A stretch of DNA of 64,000 bases from Pseudomonadota bacterium (GCA_018240465.1 JAFEFS010000067.1:1-64000); one strand, 5' to 3'. Counted from the first letter of the stretch, positions 17,751 to 26,216 are shown. The notes: a model not told the origin generated them from the letters alone. Program-made: numbers and translations.

Positions 17751-18152
17751 TCAGCGCACGACCGCGTGGCGGCGGATCGCGCCAAGCAACTCTTCGCGCG
17801 TGAACGGCTTGGTCAGATATTCTTCCGACCCGACCACGCGCCCCCGCGCCTTGTCGAACAGGCCGTCCTTCGAGGACAGCATGATCACCGGCGTCGCACG
17901 ATAGGTGGCGTTGTTCTTGATCAACGCGCAGGTCTGATAGCCGTCGAGCCGGGGCATCATGATGTCGACGAAGATGATTTGCGGGCGATGATCGCTGATC
18001 TTCGCAAGCGCCTCGAAACCGTCGACTGCGGTGACGACATCGCAGCCCTCTTTCTTCAGCAGCATTTCGGCGGTGCGGCGGATCGTCTTCGAATCATCGA
18101 TGACCAACACCCGCAAGCCTGCCAGTTCCGCCCCGCTTACTGCCTCTTCCAC
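17751..18152 (-). CDS. pilG: Single-domain response regulator PilG
   Basis: This 133-residue CheY-like receiver is phosphorylated by ChpA and promotes pilus extension. Receiver residues: D19-D20, phospho-acceptor D63 in FVDIMMPRLDGYQT, S/T in MLSSKDGLFDKARGR, and the lysine in YLTKPF. DSKTIRRTAE, LLKKEGCDVVTA and the KNNATY segment mark PilG rather than PilH. An ATG lies at 18173, but a strong GGAGGA ribosome site within that frame, six to seven bases before the GTG at 18152, decides the start. The resulting length matches Pseudomonas PilG (135). It is the first gene of the Pil-Chp operon and is divergent from gshB. Confidence 0.93.
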   Translation of the reverse strand: MEEAVSGAELAGLRVLVIDDSKTIRRTAEMLLKKEGCDVVTAVDGFEALAKISDHRPQIIFVDIMMPRLDGYQTCALIKNNATYRATPVIMLSSKDGLFDKARGRVVGSEEYLTKPFTREELLGAIRRHAVVR

Positions 18153-18520
18153 GCGCTTTCCTCCGACCTGCATGCATTGTTGTCGTCGTTCCACCTCAAA
18201 CGACCGAGCGAGCCCCCGACTCCCTGATCGTTGCGTCCATCGCGACGCACGATACTCACGAACATTCGATCAGGTCTGCGGTTTAATCTCTAGCGCGCGG
18301 CTCTGTCAAGCGGAACAGCAACGAGGGCGCCTGGAATGCGCACCGGCACGACGCGGCATCATCGACGCCGTACTCAACCGGTTGTCTGCAAGCCCCCTGA
18401 AACTGGATGCTAGTATAGACAGCACGCAGCGGACGAACATGTGCGCCGCATCACGCTTTGACCGCGAATTCGCGCGAACACAACGTCGAAATGCAACACC
18501 GGATCAACCAACGGTAGCCG
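18153..18520. other. Divergent intergenic region between pilG and gshB (368 bases)
   Basis: No gene is seen here. The region holds the pilG promoter (18281-18309, minus strand; separate entry). On the plus strand an extended -10-like TGC-TAGTAT at 18408-18416 could serve gshB, but no good -35 box stands at the right distance. The synteny gshB divergent from pilG is the same as in Pseudomonas. Confidence 0.6.
18281..18309 (-). promoter_or_regulatory. Sigma-70 promoter of the Pil-Chp operon
   Basis: Read on the minus strand, a perfect TTGACA (18309-18304) is followed by 17 bases and TTAAAC (18286-18281). The -10 is imperfect. This would give an untranslated leader of about 120 bases ahead of the GTG of pilG at 18152. 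Confidence 0.55.
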
Positions 18521-19474
18521 ATGACCCCGACCCTGGCCGTGCTGATGGACCCGATCGAGGCCATCCACATCAAGAAGGACTCCACGTTCGCCATGCTGCT
18601 CGAAGCGCAGCGACGCGGCTATCGACTGTTCTATCTGACCCAGGGCAGCCTCGCCCTGCGCGGCGCGGAACCGTGGGCGCACGCAGCGGTGCTGGAAGTA
18701 CGCGAGGATCCGCGCGACTGGTTCACCTGCAGCGAACCGGACTGGATCGATTTGCGCCGGGTGAACGTCATCCTTGCACGCAAGGATCCGCCGTTTGACT
18801 CACAATTCCTCTACGACACGATGGTGCTCGACCGCGCCCAGGCCGGCGGCGCACAAGTGGTCAACGATCCACGCGCGCTGCGCGACGCCAACGAAAAACT
18901 CTTCGCGCTGCATTTTCCGCAGTGCATCGCGCCTACCCTGGTCGCGCGCGACGCCGCCGCGATCAAGGCGTTTGCGCACGAACACGGCCGCATCGTGCTC
19001 AAACCGCTCGACGGCATGGGTGGGCGCAGCATCTTCCTCAGTTCCGGCGACGACCCGAATCTCAACGTCATCCTCGAAACGCTGACCCGCGAGGGCCGCG
19101 AATTCGCCATGGCGCAGAAATTCATTCCCGAGATCAAGGCTGGCGACAAGCGCATCCTGCTGATCGACGGCGAACCGGTGCCGTATGCGCTCGCGCGCAT
19201 GCCGCAGGGCGACGAATTTCGCGGCAACCTCGCGCGCGGCGGCAAGGGTGTCGGTGTGCCGCTCTCCGAGCGCGACCGCTGGATTGCGGCGCAGGTCGCC
19301 CCTGAACTCGTGCGCCGCGGGCTGCGCTTCGCCGGCCTCGACGTGATCGGCGATTTCCTCACCGAGGTCAACGTCACCTCTCCGACCTGCATCCGCGAAC
19401 TCGACGCACAGTTCGGCCTCAACATCGCGGGACAACTGTTCGACGCGCTCGAACGCGCCGCGCCGCGCACGTGA
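18521..19474 (+). CDS. gshB: Glutathione synthetase GshB
   Basis: This 317-residue ATP-grasp ligase joins gamma-glutamylcysteine and glycine. The length equals the E. coli enzyme (316). Marks: the N-terminal VLMDPIEAIHIKKDSTFAML; RKDPPFDSQFLYDTMVLDRA; KPLDGMGGRSIF, the ATP-binding loop; GDKRILLIDGEPV; and the C-terminal EVNVTSPTCIREL, which contributes metal ligands. The final codons overlap the GTG of the following tonB gene by four bases, so the two are translationally coupled. Pseudomonas has the same gshB-tonB pair next to pilG. Confidence 0.96.
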   Translation: MTPTLAVLMDPIEAIHIKKDSTFAMLLEAQRRGYRLFYLTQGSLALRGAEPWAHAAVLEVREDPRDWFTCSEPDWIDLRRVNVILARKDPPFDSQFLYDTMVLDRAQAGGAQVVNDPRALRDANEKLFALHFPQCIAPTLVARDAAAIKAFAHEHGRIVLKPLDGMGGRSIFLSSGDDPNLNVILETLTREGREFAMAQKFIPEIKAGDKRILLIDGEPVPYALARMPQGDEFRGNLARGGKGVGVPLSERDRWIAAQVAPELVRRGLRFAGLDVIGDFLTEVNVTSPTCIRELDAQFGLNIAGQLFDALERAAPRT

Positions 19475-20340
19475 GTACGCCCGCGTCCGCCAGCGGGGAG
19501 CGTCTCTCCGTAACGATGCTGTTCTCGATCATCGCCCATGCGGTGATCGTGCTCGGCCTCACCTTCGACTACGCCAAGCCGGCGCCGCGCCTGCCCTCGC
19601 TCGATGTGATCCTGGTCCAGTCGGCGACCGGCAAGAGGCCGGAAAAGGCCGATTTTCTTGCCAACGCGAACAACGAAGGCGGCGGCAGCAGCGACAAGGC
19701 CGTACGCCCGACCGACCTGGTCAGCGCGCCGGTGCCGAAACCTCAACCCGGCATTGCGCCGATACCGGTCGAGACCGGCACGCGCGCGCCGCAACCGCCG
19801 AGCGAACGCGAGCTGCTGACGCAGAAGAAGTCCGGCTTCGCCGTGCACACGCAGACGCAGGCGACCGAGCAGCCGGACACAGCCAGGCCCAATCCGAACG
19901 CGCTCGCCGAACGCAAACTCGAAATGGCGCGCCTTGCCAACGAGCTGCACAGCGAAACCCAGGTCTACGCCAAGCGGCCGAAGAAGAAATACATCTCGGC
20001 GAACACCAGGGAAGCCGCCGACGCGGCCTACCAGGCCGGCTGGGTTGCGCGCGTCGAGCGCATCGGCAACCTCAACTACCCCGACGAGGCCCGCCGCCAG
20101 CAACTGCAGAACGGCCGCACGCTGAGCCTGCTGCTCACTACCGGAATCCGGCGTGACGGCAGCCTCGCCAGCGTCGACATCATCCAGTCGAGCGGGTACA
20201 AGCTGCTCGACGAAGCCGCGATCCGCATCGTCCGCCTCGCCGCGCCGTTCCCGCCGCTGCCGGCGAACATGGACTACGACGAGCTCTACATCACCCGCAC
20301 CTGGGAATTCCGGCCGGGTGCGGTGCTGAAGACACGTTGA
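19471..20340 (+). CDS. tonB: TonB family energy transducer
   Basis: This 289-residue protein starts at a GTG overlapping the gshB stop. A single N-terminal membrane anchor lies at about residues 12-30 (MLFSIIAHAVIVLGL). A variable periplasmic linker follows, and the C-terminal TonB/TolA-like domain occupies about residues 195-289 (RIGNLNYPDEARRQQL, then GSLASVDIIQSSGYKLLDEA, then ITRTWEFRPG). The linker lacks the long Pro-Lys repeats of classical TonB. The syntenic Pseudomonas gene (tonB3) is needed for twitching motility, which fits its position beside the Pil-Chp cluster. Whether it also energises the TonB-dependent receptor at 61.8 kb is unknown. No ExbB/ExbD partner lies next to it. Confidence 0.88.
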   Translation: MSTPASASGERLSVTMLFSIIAHAVIVLGLTFDYAKPAPRLPSLDVILVQSATGKRPEKADFLANANNEGGGSSDKAVRPTDLVSAPVPKPQPGIAPIPVETGTRAPQPPSERELLTQKKSGFAVHTQTQATEQPDTARPNPNALAERKLEMARLANELHSETQVYAKRPKKKYISANTREAADAAYQAGWVARVERIGNLNYPDEARRQQLQNGRTLSLLLTTGIRRDGSLASVDIIQSSGYKLLDEAAIRIVRLAAPFPPLPANMDYDELYITRTWEFRPGAVLKTR

Positions 20341-20453
20341 CCTCGGGAACCGGCAAGGCAACGCGGCGAGCGACCGCAGCTCGGGCGTCGCCGGGGTACG
20401 GTGGTTTGTTCCGTGCCTATCCGATCGGTTGCGGAAAGCAAGAAGAACCTGGA

Positions 20454-20514
20454 CCACGAAGACCGCGAAGCGTGGCTCCGGATCATGGCTATTTCTGCTC
20501 CGTGATCTTCGTGG
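20454..20514. repeat. Intergenic palindrome, CCACGAAG family
   Basis: CCACGAAGA (20454-20462) and TCTTCGTGG (20506-20514) are perfect inverted arms about 43 bases apart in the tonB-yqgE gap. The same CCACGAAGA arm begins the larger palindrome at 21728-21818, 1.2 kb away. Both lie upstream of co-directional genes. Confidence 0.75.
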
Positions 20515-20603
20515 TTCGAACTTTTCATCTGCGGATCGCCGACTGATCGTACCAGCATGATTCGTTCCAGGGTTTGCTGACGCGGCGCACAGGCCCGTGC
20601 CTG

Positions 20604-20609
20604 TACAAT
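20604..20609 (+). promoter_or_regulatory. -10 box of yqgE, six bases before the ATG (leaderless geometry)
   Basis: TACAAT at 20604-20609, preceded by TG, stands exactly six bases before the ATG at 20616. No Shine-Dalgarno sequence fits between. The -35 region is not recognisable at 16-18 bases. Confidence 0.55.
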
Positions 20610-20615
20610 CTCGGC

Positions 20616-21179
20616 ATGCTTGCCCTCACCGCCCTTGCCAACCAGTTCCTGATCGCGATGCCGAACATGCGCGATCCGAGCTTCGTGCGCAGCGTCGCGC
20701 TGATCTGCCAGCACTCCGGCGAAGGCGCGATGGGCGTGATCATCAACCGCCTGTCCGAGTACCGCCTCGGCGACGTGCTCGCGCAGATGGGGCTGAAGAC
20801 GCGGCTCGCCGAGATCGAGGACGCGCCGGTGCTGATCGGCGGCCCGGTCCAGCCCGAGCGCGGCTTCGTGCTGCATTCGGCCGAGGGCGTCTGGGAATCC
20901 TCGTACCGCATTTCCGAATCGCTCAGCGTGACGACGTCGCGCGACGTGCTCGTCGCGCTCGCCGAAGGCCGCGGCCCGCGACGCGCGATCGTCGCGCTCG
21001 GCTACGCCGGCTGGGGCGCGGGCCAGCTCGAGGACGAAATCAGGCAAAACGCCTGGCTCACCGCCGAACCCGACCAGCGCATCCTGTTCGATGTCGCCCT
21101 CGAGCAGCGCTGGGAGGCTGCGGCGAGGCTGATCGGGGTCAATGTGGCGAACCTTTCCAGCCAGGCCGGGAATGCGTAG
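20616..21179 (+). CDS. yqgE: UPF0301/YqgE (AlgH) family protein
   Basis: This 187-residue protein has the conserved YqgE/AlgH signatures: NQFLIAMPNMRDPSFVRSV at the N-terminus, GVIINRL, LIGGPVQPERGFVLH, and LGYAGWGAGQLEDEI, then NAWLTAEPD. The structure is known for the family but the biochemical function is not. AlgH was linked to alginate regulation in Pseudomonas. The start at 20616 is set by the family N-terminus and by the -10 box six bases upstream. It lies next to ruvX and pyrB, an order shared with Pseudomonas. Confidence 0.93.
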   Translation: MLALTALANQFLIAMPNMRDPSFVRSVALICQHSGEGAMGVIINRLSEYRLGDVLAQMGLKTRLAEIEDAPVLIGGPVQPERGFVLHSAEGVWESSYRISESLSVTTSRDVLVALAEGRGPRRAIVALGYAGWGAGQLEDEIRQNAWLTAEPDQRILFDVALEQRWEAAARLIGVNVANLSSQAGNA

Positions 21180-21256
21180 CAAGAGCCGGAGCGCGGCGCA
21201 GCAAGCAGTGGCACCGAACGCGCCGATTTGGCCATCACGAGGTTCAAGCGACGAAC

Positions 21257-21709
21257 ATGCCTCCTAGTTCCGCCCCGCCCCGCCAGCCCTGCGTCGTGCT
21301 CGGCTTCGACTACGGTGCGCGTCGCATCGGCGTCGCGGTCGGCAACCGCGTGACCGGCAGCGCACGCGCGCTCGAGGTCGTCGGCAACGGCGCCAATGGA
21401 CCGGACTTCGCGCGCATCGCCGCACTGCTGCGCGAGTGGTGCCCGGACGTGCTGCTCGTCGGCCTGCCGCTGACGCTCGATTCGGGCGAACAGGCCAACA
21501 GCCGCAACGCGCGCGCCTTCGCCGCCATGTTGCACGAGCGCCATGCGCTGCCGGTCGAGATGGTCGACGAACGCCTCACTTCGCGTGCCGCATCCGATCG
21601 TTTCGCCGAACGCCGCGCCAGCGGCTCGGCCAGGCGCAAACATGCCGCTGCGCTCGATGCGGTCGCGGCGGAGATCATCGTCGAACAATGGTTGAGGGAG
21701 CAGGGATAG
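21257..21709 (+). CDS. ruvX: RuvX/YqgF, RNase H-fold nuclease (putative pre-16S rRNA or Holliday junction nuclease)
   Basis: This 150-residue protein has the RNase H-like fold. The first catalytic Asp is in VLGFDYGARRIGVAVG. VLLVGLPLTLDSGEQANSRN covers the second strand and substrate loop. VEMVDERLTSRAASDRF carries the conserved DERLT(S/T) motif. A C-terminal Asp lies in HAAALDAVAAEIIV. The family acts in 5' maturation of 16S rRNA in E. coli and as a Holliday junction resolvase in some bacteria. The start at 21257 lies 77 bases after yqgE. Confidence 0.93.
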   Translation: MPPSSAPPRQPCVVLGFDYGARRIGVAVGNRVTGSARALEVVGNGANGPDFARIAALLREWCPDVLLVGLPLTLDSGEQANSRNARAFAAMLHERHALPVEMVDERLTSRAASDRFAERRASGSARRKHAAALDAVAAEIIVEQWLREQG

Positions 21710-21723
21710 CAAGCGCCGAAAGA

Positions 21724-21822
21724 TTCACCACGAAGACACGCAAGCACGAAGAAGTGCGAAACGCCCCGCAACGGCTTTTCTTCGTGACTTTTCGTTCGTG
21801 ATCTTCGTGTCTTCGTGGCAAC
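21724..21822. repeat. Long intergenic palindrome, CCACGAAG family
   Basis: CCACGAAGACACG (21728-21740) and CGTGTCTTCGTGG (21806-21818) are perfect 13-base inverted arms. Between them, further partial complements (CACGAAGAAG and CTTCGTGA) continue the stem. It fills most of the 153-base ruvX-pyrB gap and would form a long imperfect cruciform or RNA hairpin. It belongs to the same family as 20454-20514. Confidence 0.85.
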
Positions 21823-21862
21823 TCTTTTTTGATTTCACTAACGACATAGCCGAATCAGCACG

Positions 21863-22819
21863 ATGCAAAACCTTCAACTCACCGCCGATGTGCGCCTGCG
21901 CCATCTGATCACGCTCGCCGGCTTGCCACGCGCGGTCGTCGAACGCCTGCTCGACCGGGCCGAGGCGATGCGCCGCGACAGCGACGGCGGCGCGCGTCCG
22001 CTGGATCTGCTCGCCGGGCGCACGCTGATCAACCTGTTCTTCGAGCCGTCGACGCGCACGCGCACTTCGTTCGACCTCGCCGCGCAGCGGCTCGGCGCGC
22101 TCGTCATCAACTTCGACATCGAACGCTCGTCGACTGTCAAGGGCGAAAGCCTGCTCGACACCATCCACACACTCGAGGCGATGCATTGCGACGCCTTCGT
22201 CGTGCGCCACAAGGAATCGGGCACGCCGGAAACGATCGCGCGCAACCTGCGCTCCGACGCCGCGGTGCTCAACGCCGGCGATGGCAGCCACGCGCACCCG
22301 ACCCAGGGCCTGCTCGACGCGTTCACCCTGCGCCGACGCATCGAGGATTTTCCCAGACTCAGCGTCGTCATTTGCGGCGACATCCTCCACTCGCGCGTCG
22401 CGCGCTCGGACGTCGACGTGTTGCGTACCTTGGGCGTGCGTGACCTGCGCCTGTGCGCGCCGCCCGAGTTACTGCCCGAATCGAACTCGGGCGCGTTCGC
22501 GCAATGTTCGTTCGTGTCCTCGCTCGACGAAGCCGTCGCCGGTTGCGACGCGGTGATCATGCTGCGCCTGCAGAAGGAACGCATGGAAGCGGCGGCGATT
22601 CCCTCGGAAGCCGACTACTTCGCCCGTTACGGCCTCACCCGCGCACGCCTCGCGCGCGCGAAGCCGGGCTGCGTCGTAATGCACCCGGGCCCGATCAACC
22701 GCAATGTCGAAATCGCCGACGATGTCGCCGACGGCGCGCAGTCGCTGATTCTCGAGCAGGTAGCCAACGGCGTGTTCGCGCGCATGGCCGTGCTCGCCGA
22801 ACTGCTCGAACGGCGCTGA
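21863..22819 (+). CDS. pyrB: Aspartate carbamoyltransferase catalytic subunit PyrB
   Basis: This 318-residue enzyme condenses carbamoyl phosphate with L-aspartate in pyrimidine synthesis. Carbamoyl-phosphate residues sit in FFEPSTRTRTSFDLAAQRLG (about 59-78). Others are VKGESLLDT, VVRHKESG, NAGDGSHAHPTQGLLDAFTL (aspartate/CP contacts), GDILHSRVARSD and HPGPINRNVEI. Length and motifs match the class without a fused regulatory domain. Pseudomonas and relatives have pyrR before and a pyrC-like gene after pyrB. Neither is present here: ruvX precedes, and a lipoprotein gene follows after 73 bases. Confidence 0.96.
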   Translation: MQNLQLTADVRLRHLITLAGLPRAVVERLLDRAEAMRRDSDGGARPLDLLAGRTLINLFFEPSTRTRTSFDLAAQRLGALVINFDIERSSTVKGESLLDTIHTLEAMHCDAFVVRHKESGTPETIARNLRSDAAVLNAGDGSHAHPTQGLLDAFTLRRRIEDFPRLSVVICGDILHSRVARSDVDVLRTLGVRDLRLCAPPELLPESNSGAFAQCSFVSSLDEAVAGCDAVIMLRLQKERMEAAAIPSEADYFARYGLTRARLARAKPGCVVMHPGPINRNVEIADDVADGAQSLILEQVANGVFARMAVLAELLERR

Positions 22820-22892
22820 CGATCCGGCGCGACCGCTTTTCCCGTCGTTTCACGAAGACCTCCGCAATCCGCAGTCGAAAGGAACCTCCCGA

Positions 22893-24587
22893 ATGAACAA
22901 GGCCGCTCGTCATACCGTTCTCGCGCTCGGCGCCGCCATCCTCGCCGCCTGCGGCAAGCCACAGCCGGGTGCCGGCCAGCCGCTCGCCTATGCCCCCGCG
23001 GATACGCCGTATGCCTGGGCCAATCTCGAACCGCAGCCGCAGTCGATGATCGATTGGTCGCAGCGCCAGTTGCACGCGCTGATGCCGCTGGTGATCGACA
23101 TGTACGACGACCTGCTCAAGCAGCAGAAGGCGCTCGGCGCGCGCGAAACGAAGATTCTTTCCGCCGTGCTCGACGAACTGCGCGGCCGCGACACGCTCGA
23201 CAAGCTGCGCGAACTCGGCTTCAAGCCCGATGCGCGCGTGGCGATCTACGGCGTCGGCCTGATTCCGGTGCTGCGCCTGGAGCTTGGCGACGCGGCCGCG
23301 TTCAGGGCGATGATCGCGCGCGTCGAGGGCAAGGTCGGCGAAAAGATTCCGACCGGCAAGACCGGCGAGCAGGAGTATTGGCAGTTCGGCGACAAGGACG
23401 TGCGGGTCGCGGTCGCCGTGCAGGGCTCGCACCTCGTCGCCACGCTGTGGCCGGCCGACGCGAACGACACGGTCAAGCAACTGCTGCTCGGCATCACCCG
23501 CCCGGGCAAAAACCTGCTCGATGCGGGCACGCTGCAGGCAATTGCGAAAAAGTACAATTATTCGCCTTATGGCGAGGGTTACCTCGATTTCGCCGCGCTG
23601 GTGCAGCGTCTATCCACCACGCCGACCGACGCCGATCTGGAGATCGCCAAGGCACTGAAACTGCCCGACGGCATCGCCAAGGACAGTCCGGTCTGCATCG
23701 AGGAGGCCAAGGCGATCGCGCAAAAATTCCCGCGCATCGTCGCCGGCGCGGAGAGCTATGCCCCGCCGCAGCTGCGCGTCGCGATGCAGTTCGAAACCGA
23801 ACCCGCGCTCGCGCAGGCGCTGATGGCCGCGCTCGCACCCGCACCCGGCACCGGCGCGGCAGCCGAAGGCTTGTTCGACATCAGCCTGGCGACGCCGCTG
23901 CTCAAGCTCAAGGAGTTCTGGCTCAAGCAGGCCGATGCGGTGGCGGCGAAGCCGTTCGCCTGCCCCGAATTCGCTGATCTCAACGAGACGTTCGCCAGGT
24001 CGAAAGAGAAGGTCGGCGTGACCATCCCGCCGCCGTTCAGCGATTTGACCGGCCTGCGCGTGACCCTCGACAAGCTCGAACCGCGCAACGATTCCAAGGT
24101 GCCCGACGTCGCCGCGCGCCTGCTGATCGGAACGAACAATCCGCTCGCCGCGGTCGGCATGGCGCAGATGGCCGTGCCGCAGCTCAAGGACCTCACGATC
24201 ACGATCGACGGCAAGCCGGTCGCGCTGCCTGCGAGCTTGCTGCCGGCCTCGGCGCAGCTGCCGCCGATGTGGCTGGCGATGACCGACAAGGCGATCGCGC
24301 TGGCCGCAGGCCAAGGCAGCGAGGCCACGCTCGGCGCCTACTTCGCCGCGCCGCCGAGCACGACGCCAGTGTTCCTGCGCGTGCACTTCACCGGCGCGCT
24401 GTACGGCCTGCTCGGCAAGTACGCCGACCTGATGCAGGCGGCGATGCCGGCCGAGCAAAAGGCCCGGTTCGCCAAGCAGACCGAACTGTTCTCGCTGTAC
24501 GAGAAAATGATCCGCGCCGGCGAATTCACCTTCGAGGCCAACCCGAACGGCATCGGCCTGCGCGAGACGGTCGACCTCGGCGAATAA
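22893..24587 (+). CDS. Lipoprotein of unknown function
   Basis: This 564-residue protein has a lipoprotein signal peptide with an LAAC lipobox; Cys20 would be the lipidated residue after cleavage. The next residue is Gly, which does not signal inner-membrane retention. The mature part is rich in Leu, Ala, Asp and Lys, has no membrane helix, and looks like a large soluble periplasmic domain. Features include two roughly similar halves of mixed alpha/beta composition, with Lys- and Asp-rich helices such as LDKLRELGFKPDARVAIYGV. A ribosome site (AAAGGAACC) precedes the ATG at 22893. I do not recognise a named family. Similar large lipoproteins are found in other Xanthomonadales (recollection, not checked). 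Confidence 0.8.
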   Translation: MNKAARHTVLALGAAILAACGKPQPGAGQPLAYAPADTPYAWANLEPQPQSMIDWSQRQLHALMPLVIDMYDDLLKQQKALGARETKILSAVLDELRGRDTLDKLRELGFKPDARVAIYGVGLIPVLRLELGDAAAFRAMIARVEGKVGEKIPTGKTGEQEYWQFGDKDVRVAVAVQGSHLVATLWPADANDTVKQLLLGITRPGKNLLDAGTLQAIAKKYNYSPYGEGYLDFAALVQRLSTTPTDADLEIAKALKLPDGIAKDSPVCIEEAKAIAQKFPRIVAGAESYAPPQLRVAMQFETEPALAQALMAALAPAPGTGAAAEGLFDISLATPLLKLKEFWLKQADAVAAKPFACPEFADLNETFARSKEKVGVTIPPPFSDLTGLRVTLDKLEPRNDSKVPDVAARLLIGTNNPLAAVGMAQMAVPQLKDLTITIDGKPVALPASLLPASAQLPPMWLAMTDKAIALAAGQGSEATLGAYFAAPPSTTPVFLRVHFTGALYGLLGKYADLMQAAMPAEQKARFAKQTELFSLYEKMIRAGEFTFEANPNGIGLRETVDLGE

Positions 24588-25088
24588 ACCGCCGCGGACA
24601 CCGGCCCGGGCTGTTCCGGCCGATCTGACGGGCAGCGCGGATCCCTCGGTCCTGCCATGCCACCCCGACCGGGACGGCATCGTCGCGGACGCGGCGCCGC
24701 CGTGCGCCTGGACGCCGCTGACCCACGCGGCGTCGATCGGCTGCCCCACCGGCGTTGCGCAGCCGACCAACGCCGCAGCGCCCGCGACCGGGTGATGTTT
24801 GCCGTGGCGATCCGGTCATTCCTGCGCGAGACACGGCCGTTGCCGCCGCACGGATTGCCTGCCGCCCGGCCGCATCGAGGCCGGTCTTTGCCTAGCCCGG
24901 CCGGGGCACCCTCGGCAAACGCGGCCAACCGCCGGCGGGTATTCGGGCCCCGGCTGTAATCCTGCGGCCGCAATCGTGAATCGTATTGGTTGACGGGGCT
25001 TGATTGCCGTTGCGGCCGATCCTCGGCATGGATTTCACGCGCAGGGACGCACGTTCGCTCTTCAACCAACCACATGGGTGCCATCACT
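24588..25088. other. 501-base gap with no recognised gene
   Basis: GC-rich sequence between the lipoprotein gene and the secreted beta-protein gene. Short open frames exist on both strands but show no recognisable product or good ribosome site. No clear terminator or repeat family was found. TTGACG at about 24990 could be a -35 box for the downstream gene, but no matching -10 is evident. Confidence 0.5.
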
Positions 25089-26216
25089 ATGAAAATGTTG
25101 AATACAAAGCGATTTTTCGTACCTGCGCTGCTGGCCTGCGTCGTATCGACCGCACTCGGCGCAGCCGAGGTCGGCGCAGCCGCCCAGGCCGCGGCGGCTC
25201 AGCCCGCCACGATGACCAAGGTTCGCGAGGCTTCCGATGCGATCACCCCGGCACAGCTCGCACGCGCGCAGGCCAAGCTCGCGCATGCCACGCAGATTGC
25301 CGACCAGTTCGCGTCATCGGCGGCCGCTGAGGGCCTGCCCGCGCGTTGGCGCACGGAGATGGTCAACGCCCTGATGCAGAACCCGGAAAGCACCTTCGCG
25401 CAGGTGCAAGCCAAGGGCAACGTCAGCGACGCGATGCTGGCCGCAAACTCGCTCGGCAGTGGCAAGGTCGCCCCCGGCATACAGCCCGAAGTGCTCGGCG
25501 ATGTGACCGACGATCTCACCTACATCCCGCTGGCTTCTCCCTGCCGCATCGTCGATACGCGCGTGGCCGGCGGCATCGTCGTCGGCACCATCGCACGGAA
25601 TTTCGTGGTGTCGCCGAGCAATACCGGCCAGGGCGGCTCCGGCTGCAATCCGTGGACCGGCTACCTTGGCGGCGGTCTCGCCGGCGCGGTCGCGGTCAAT
25701 ATCACGGTCGACGCCAATGGCCAGTCCGCCACACCGGGCAGCTATCTGACCGCCTTCGCCACGGGCGCCGCGGTCCCCGCCACGAGTTGGCTGAACTTTG
25801 CCGGCGGCCAGGTGGCGTCGAATGCCGGTATCCTGCCGCTCAGCACCAGCCCCAGCTTCGGATTCACGGTTTTGACCTCGGCCACCACCCACGTGATCGT
25901 CGACGTCACCGGCTCGTTCGTGCGCCCGGCGGCAACCGCATTGACCTGCTCGAACGTTTACAACACCACGACTTCGACGGTCGTGTATCAGAGTTTTGCA
26001 AATTTTCTCGATGCCAGCTTTCCCGCATGTCCGGCGAGCACCACGGGCGTTGGCTACCTGTGGAAGTATTCCTCTGGCACTGGCGGCCTGGCAGTTTGGT
26101 ACAACGACTACGGCAACGAACTGGGTCTGTCCTACGCTGCCTACAACCCAACTATAACCGGCACCAACATGGCTATTTATCTCGGCCGCCGGTGCTGTCA
26201 GGTTCCCGGCCGCTGA
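25089..26216 (+). CDS. Secreted protein with a CRIVDTR-type beta domain
   Basis: This 375-residue protein starts at the ATG at 25089. A signal peptide (KRFFVPALLACVVSTALGAAEVGAA) precedes an Ala/Gln-rich helical stretch to about residue 140. A beta-rich domain opens with YIPLASPCRIVDTRVAGG. It then has AVAVNITVDANGQ, TSWLNFAGGQVASNAGILPL and HVIVDVTGSFV, which resembles a widespread uncharacterised secreted domain found in Actinobacteria, Acidobacteria and Xanthomonadales. A Cys-containing C-terminal section ends in RRCCQVPGR. It is probably extracellular or periplasmic; the function is unknown. No ribosome site is obvious. A strong terminator lies 65 bases after the stop. Confidence 0.75.
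   Translation: MKMLNTKRFFVPALLACVVSTALGAAEVGAAAQAAAAQPATMTKVREASDAITPAQLARAQAKLAHATQIADQFASSAAAEGLPARWRTEMVNALMQNPESTFAQVQAKGNVSDAMLAANSLGSGKVAPGIQPEVLGDVTDDLTYIPLASPCRIVDTRVAGGIVVGTIARNFVVSPSNTGQGGSGCNPWTGYLGGGLAGAVAVNITVDANGQSATPGSYLTAFATGAAVPATSWLNFAGGQVASNAGILPLSTSPSFGFTVLTSATTHVIVDVTGSFVRPAATALTCSNVYNTTTSTVVYQSFANFLDASFPACPASTTGVGYLWKYSSGTGGLAVWYNDYGNELGLSYAAYNPTITGTNMAIYLGRRCCQVPGR

Noticed and set aside
17751..18152. Assignment of this response regulator as PilH
   Set aside because: The DSKTIRRTAE, LLKKEGCDV and KNNATY residues and the position as first gene match PilG.
24588..25088. A gene in the 501-base gap
   Set aside because: Short frames exist on both strands, but codon use, starts and products give no support.
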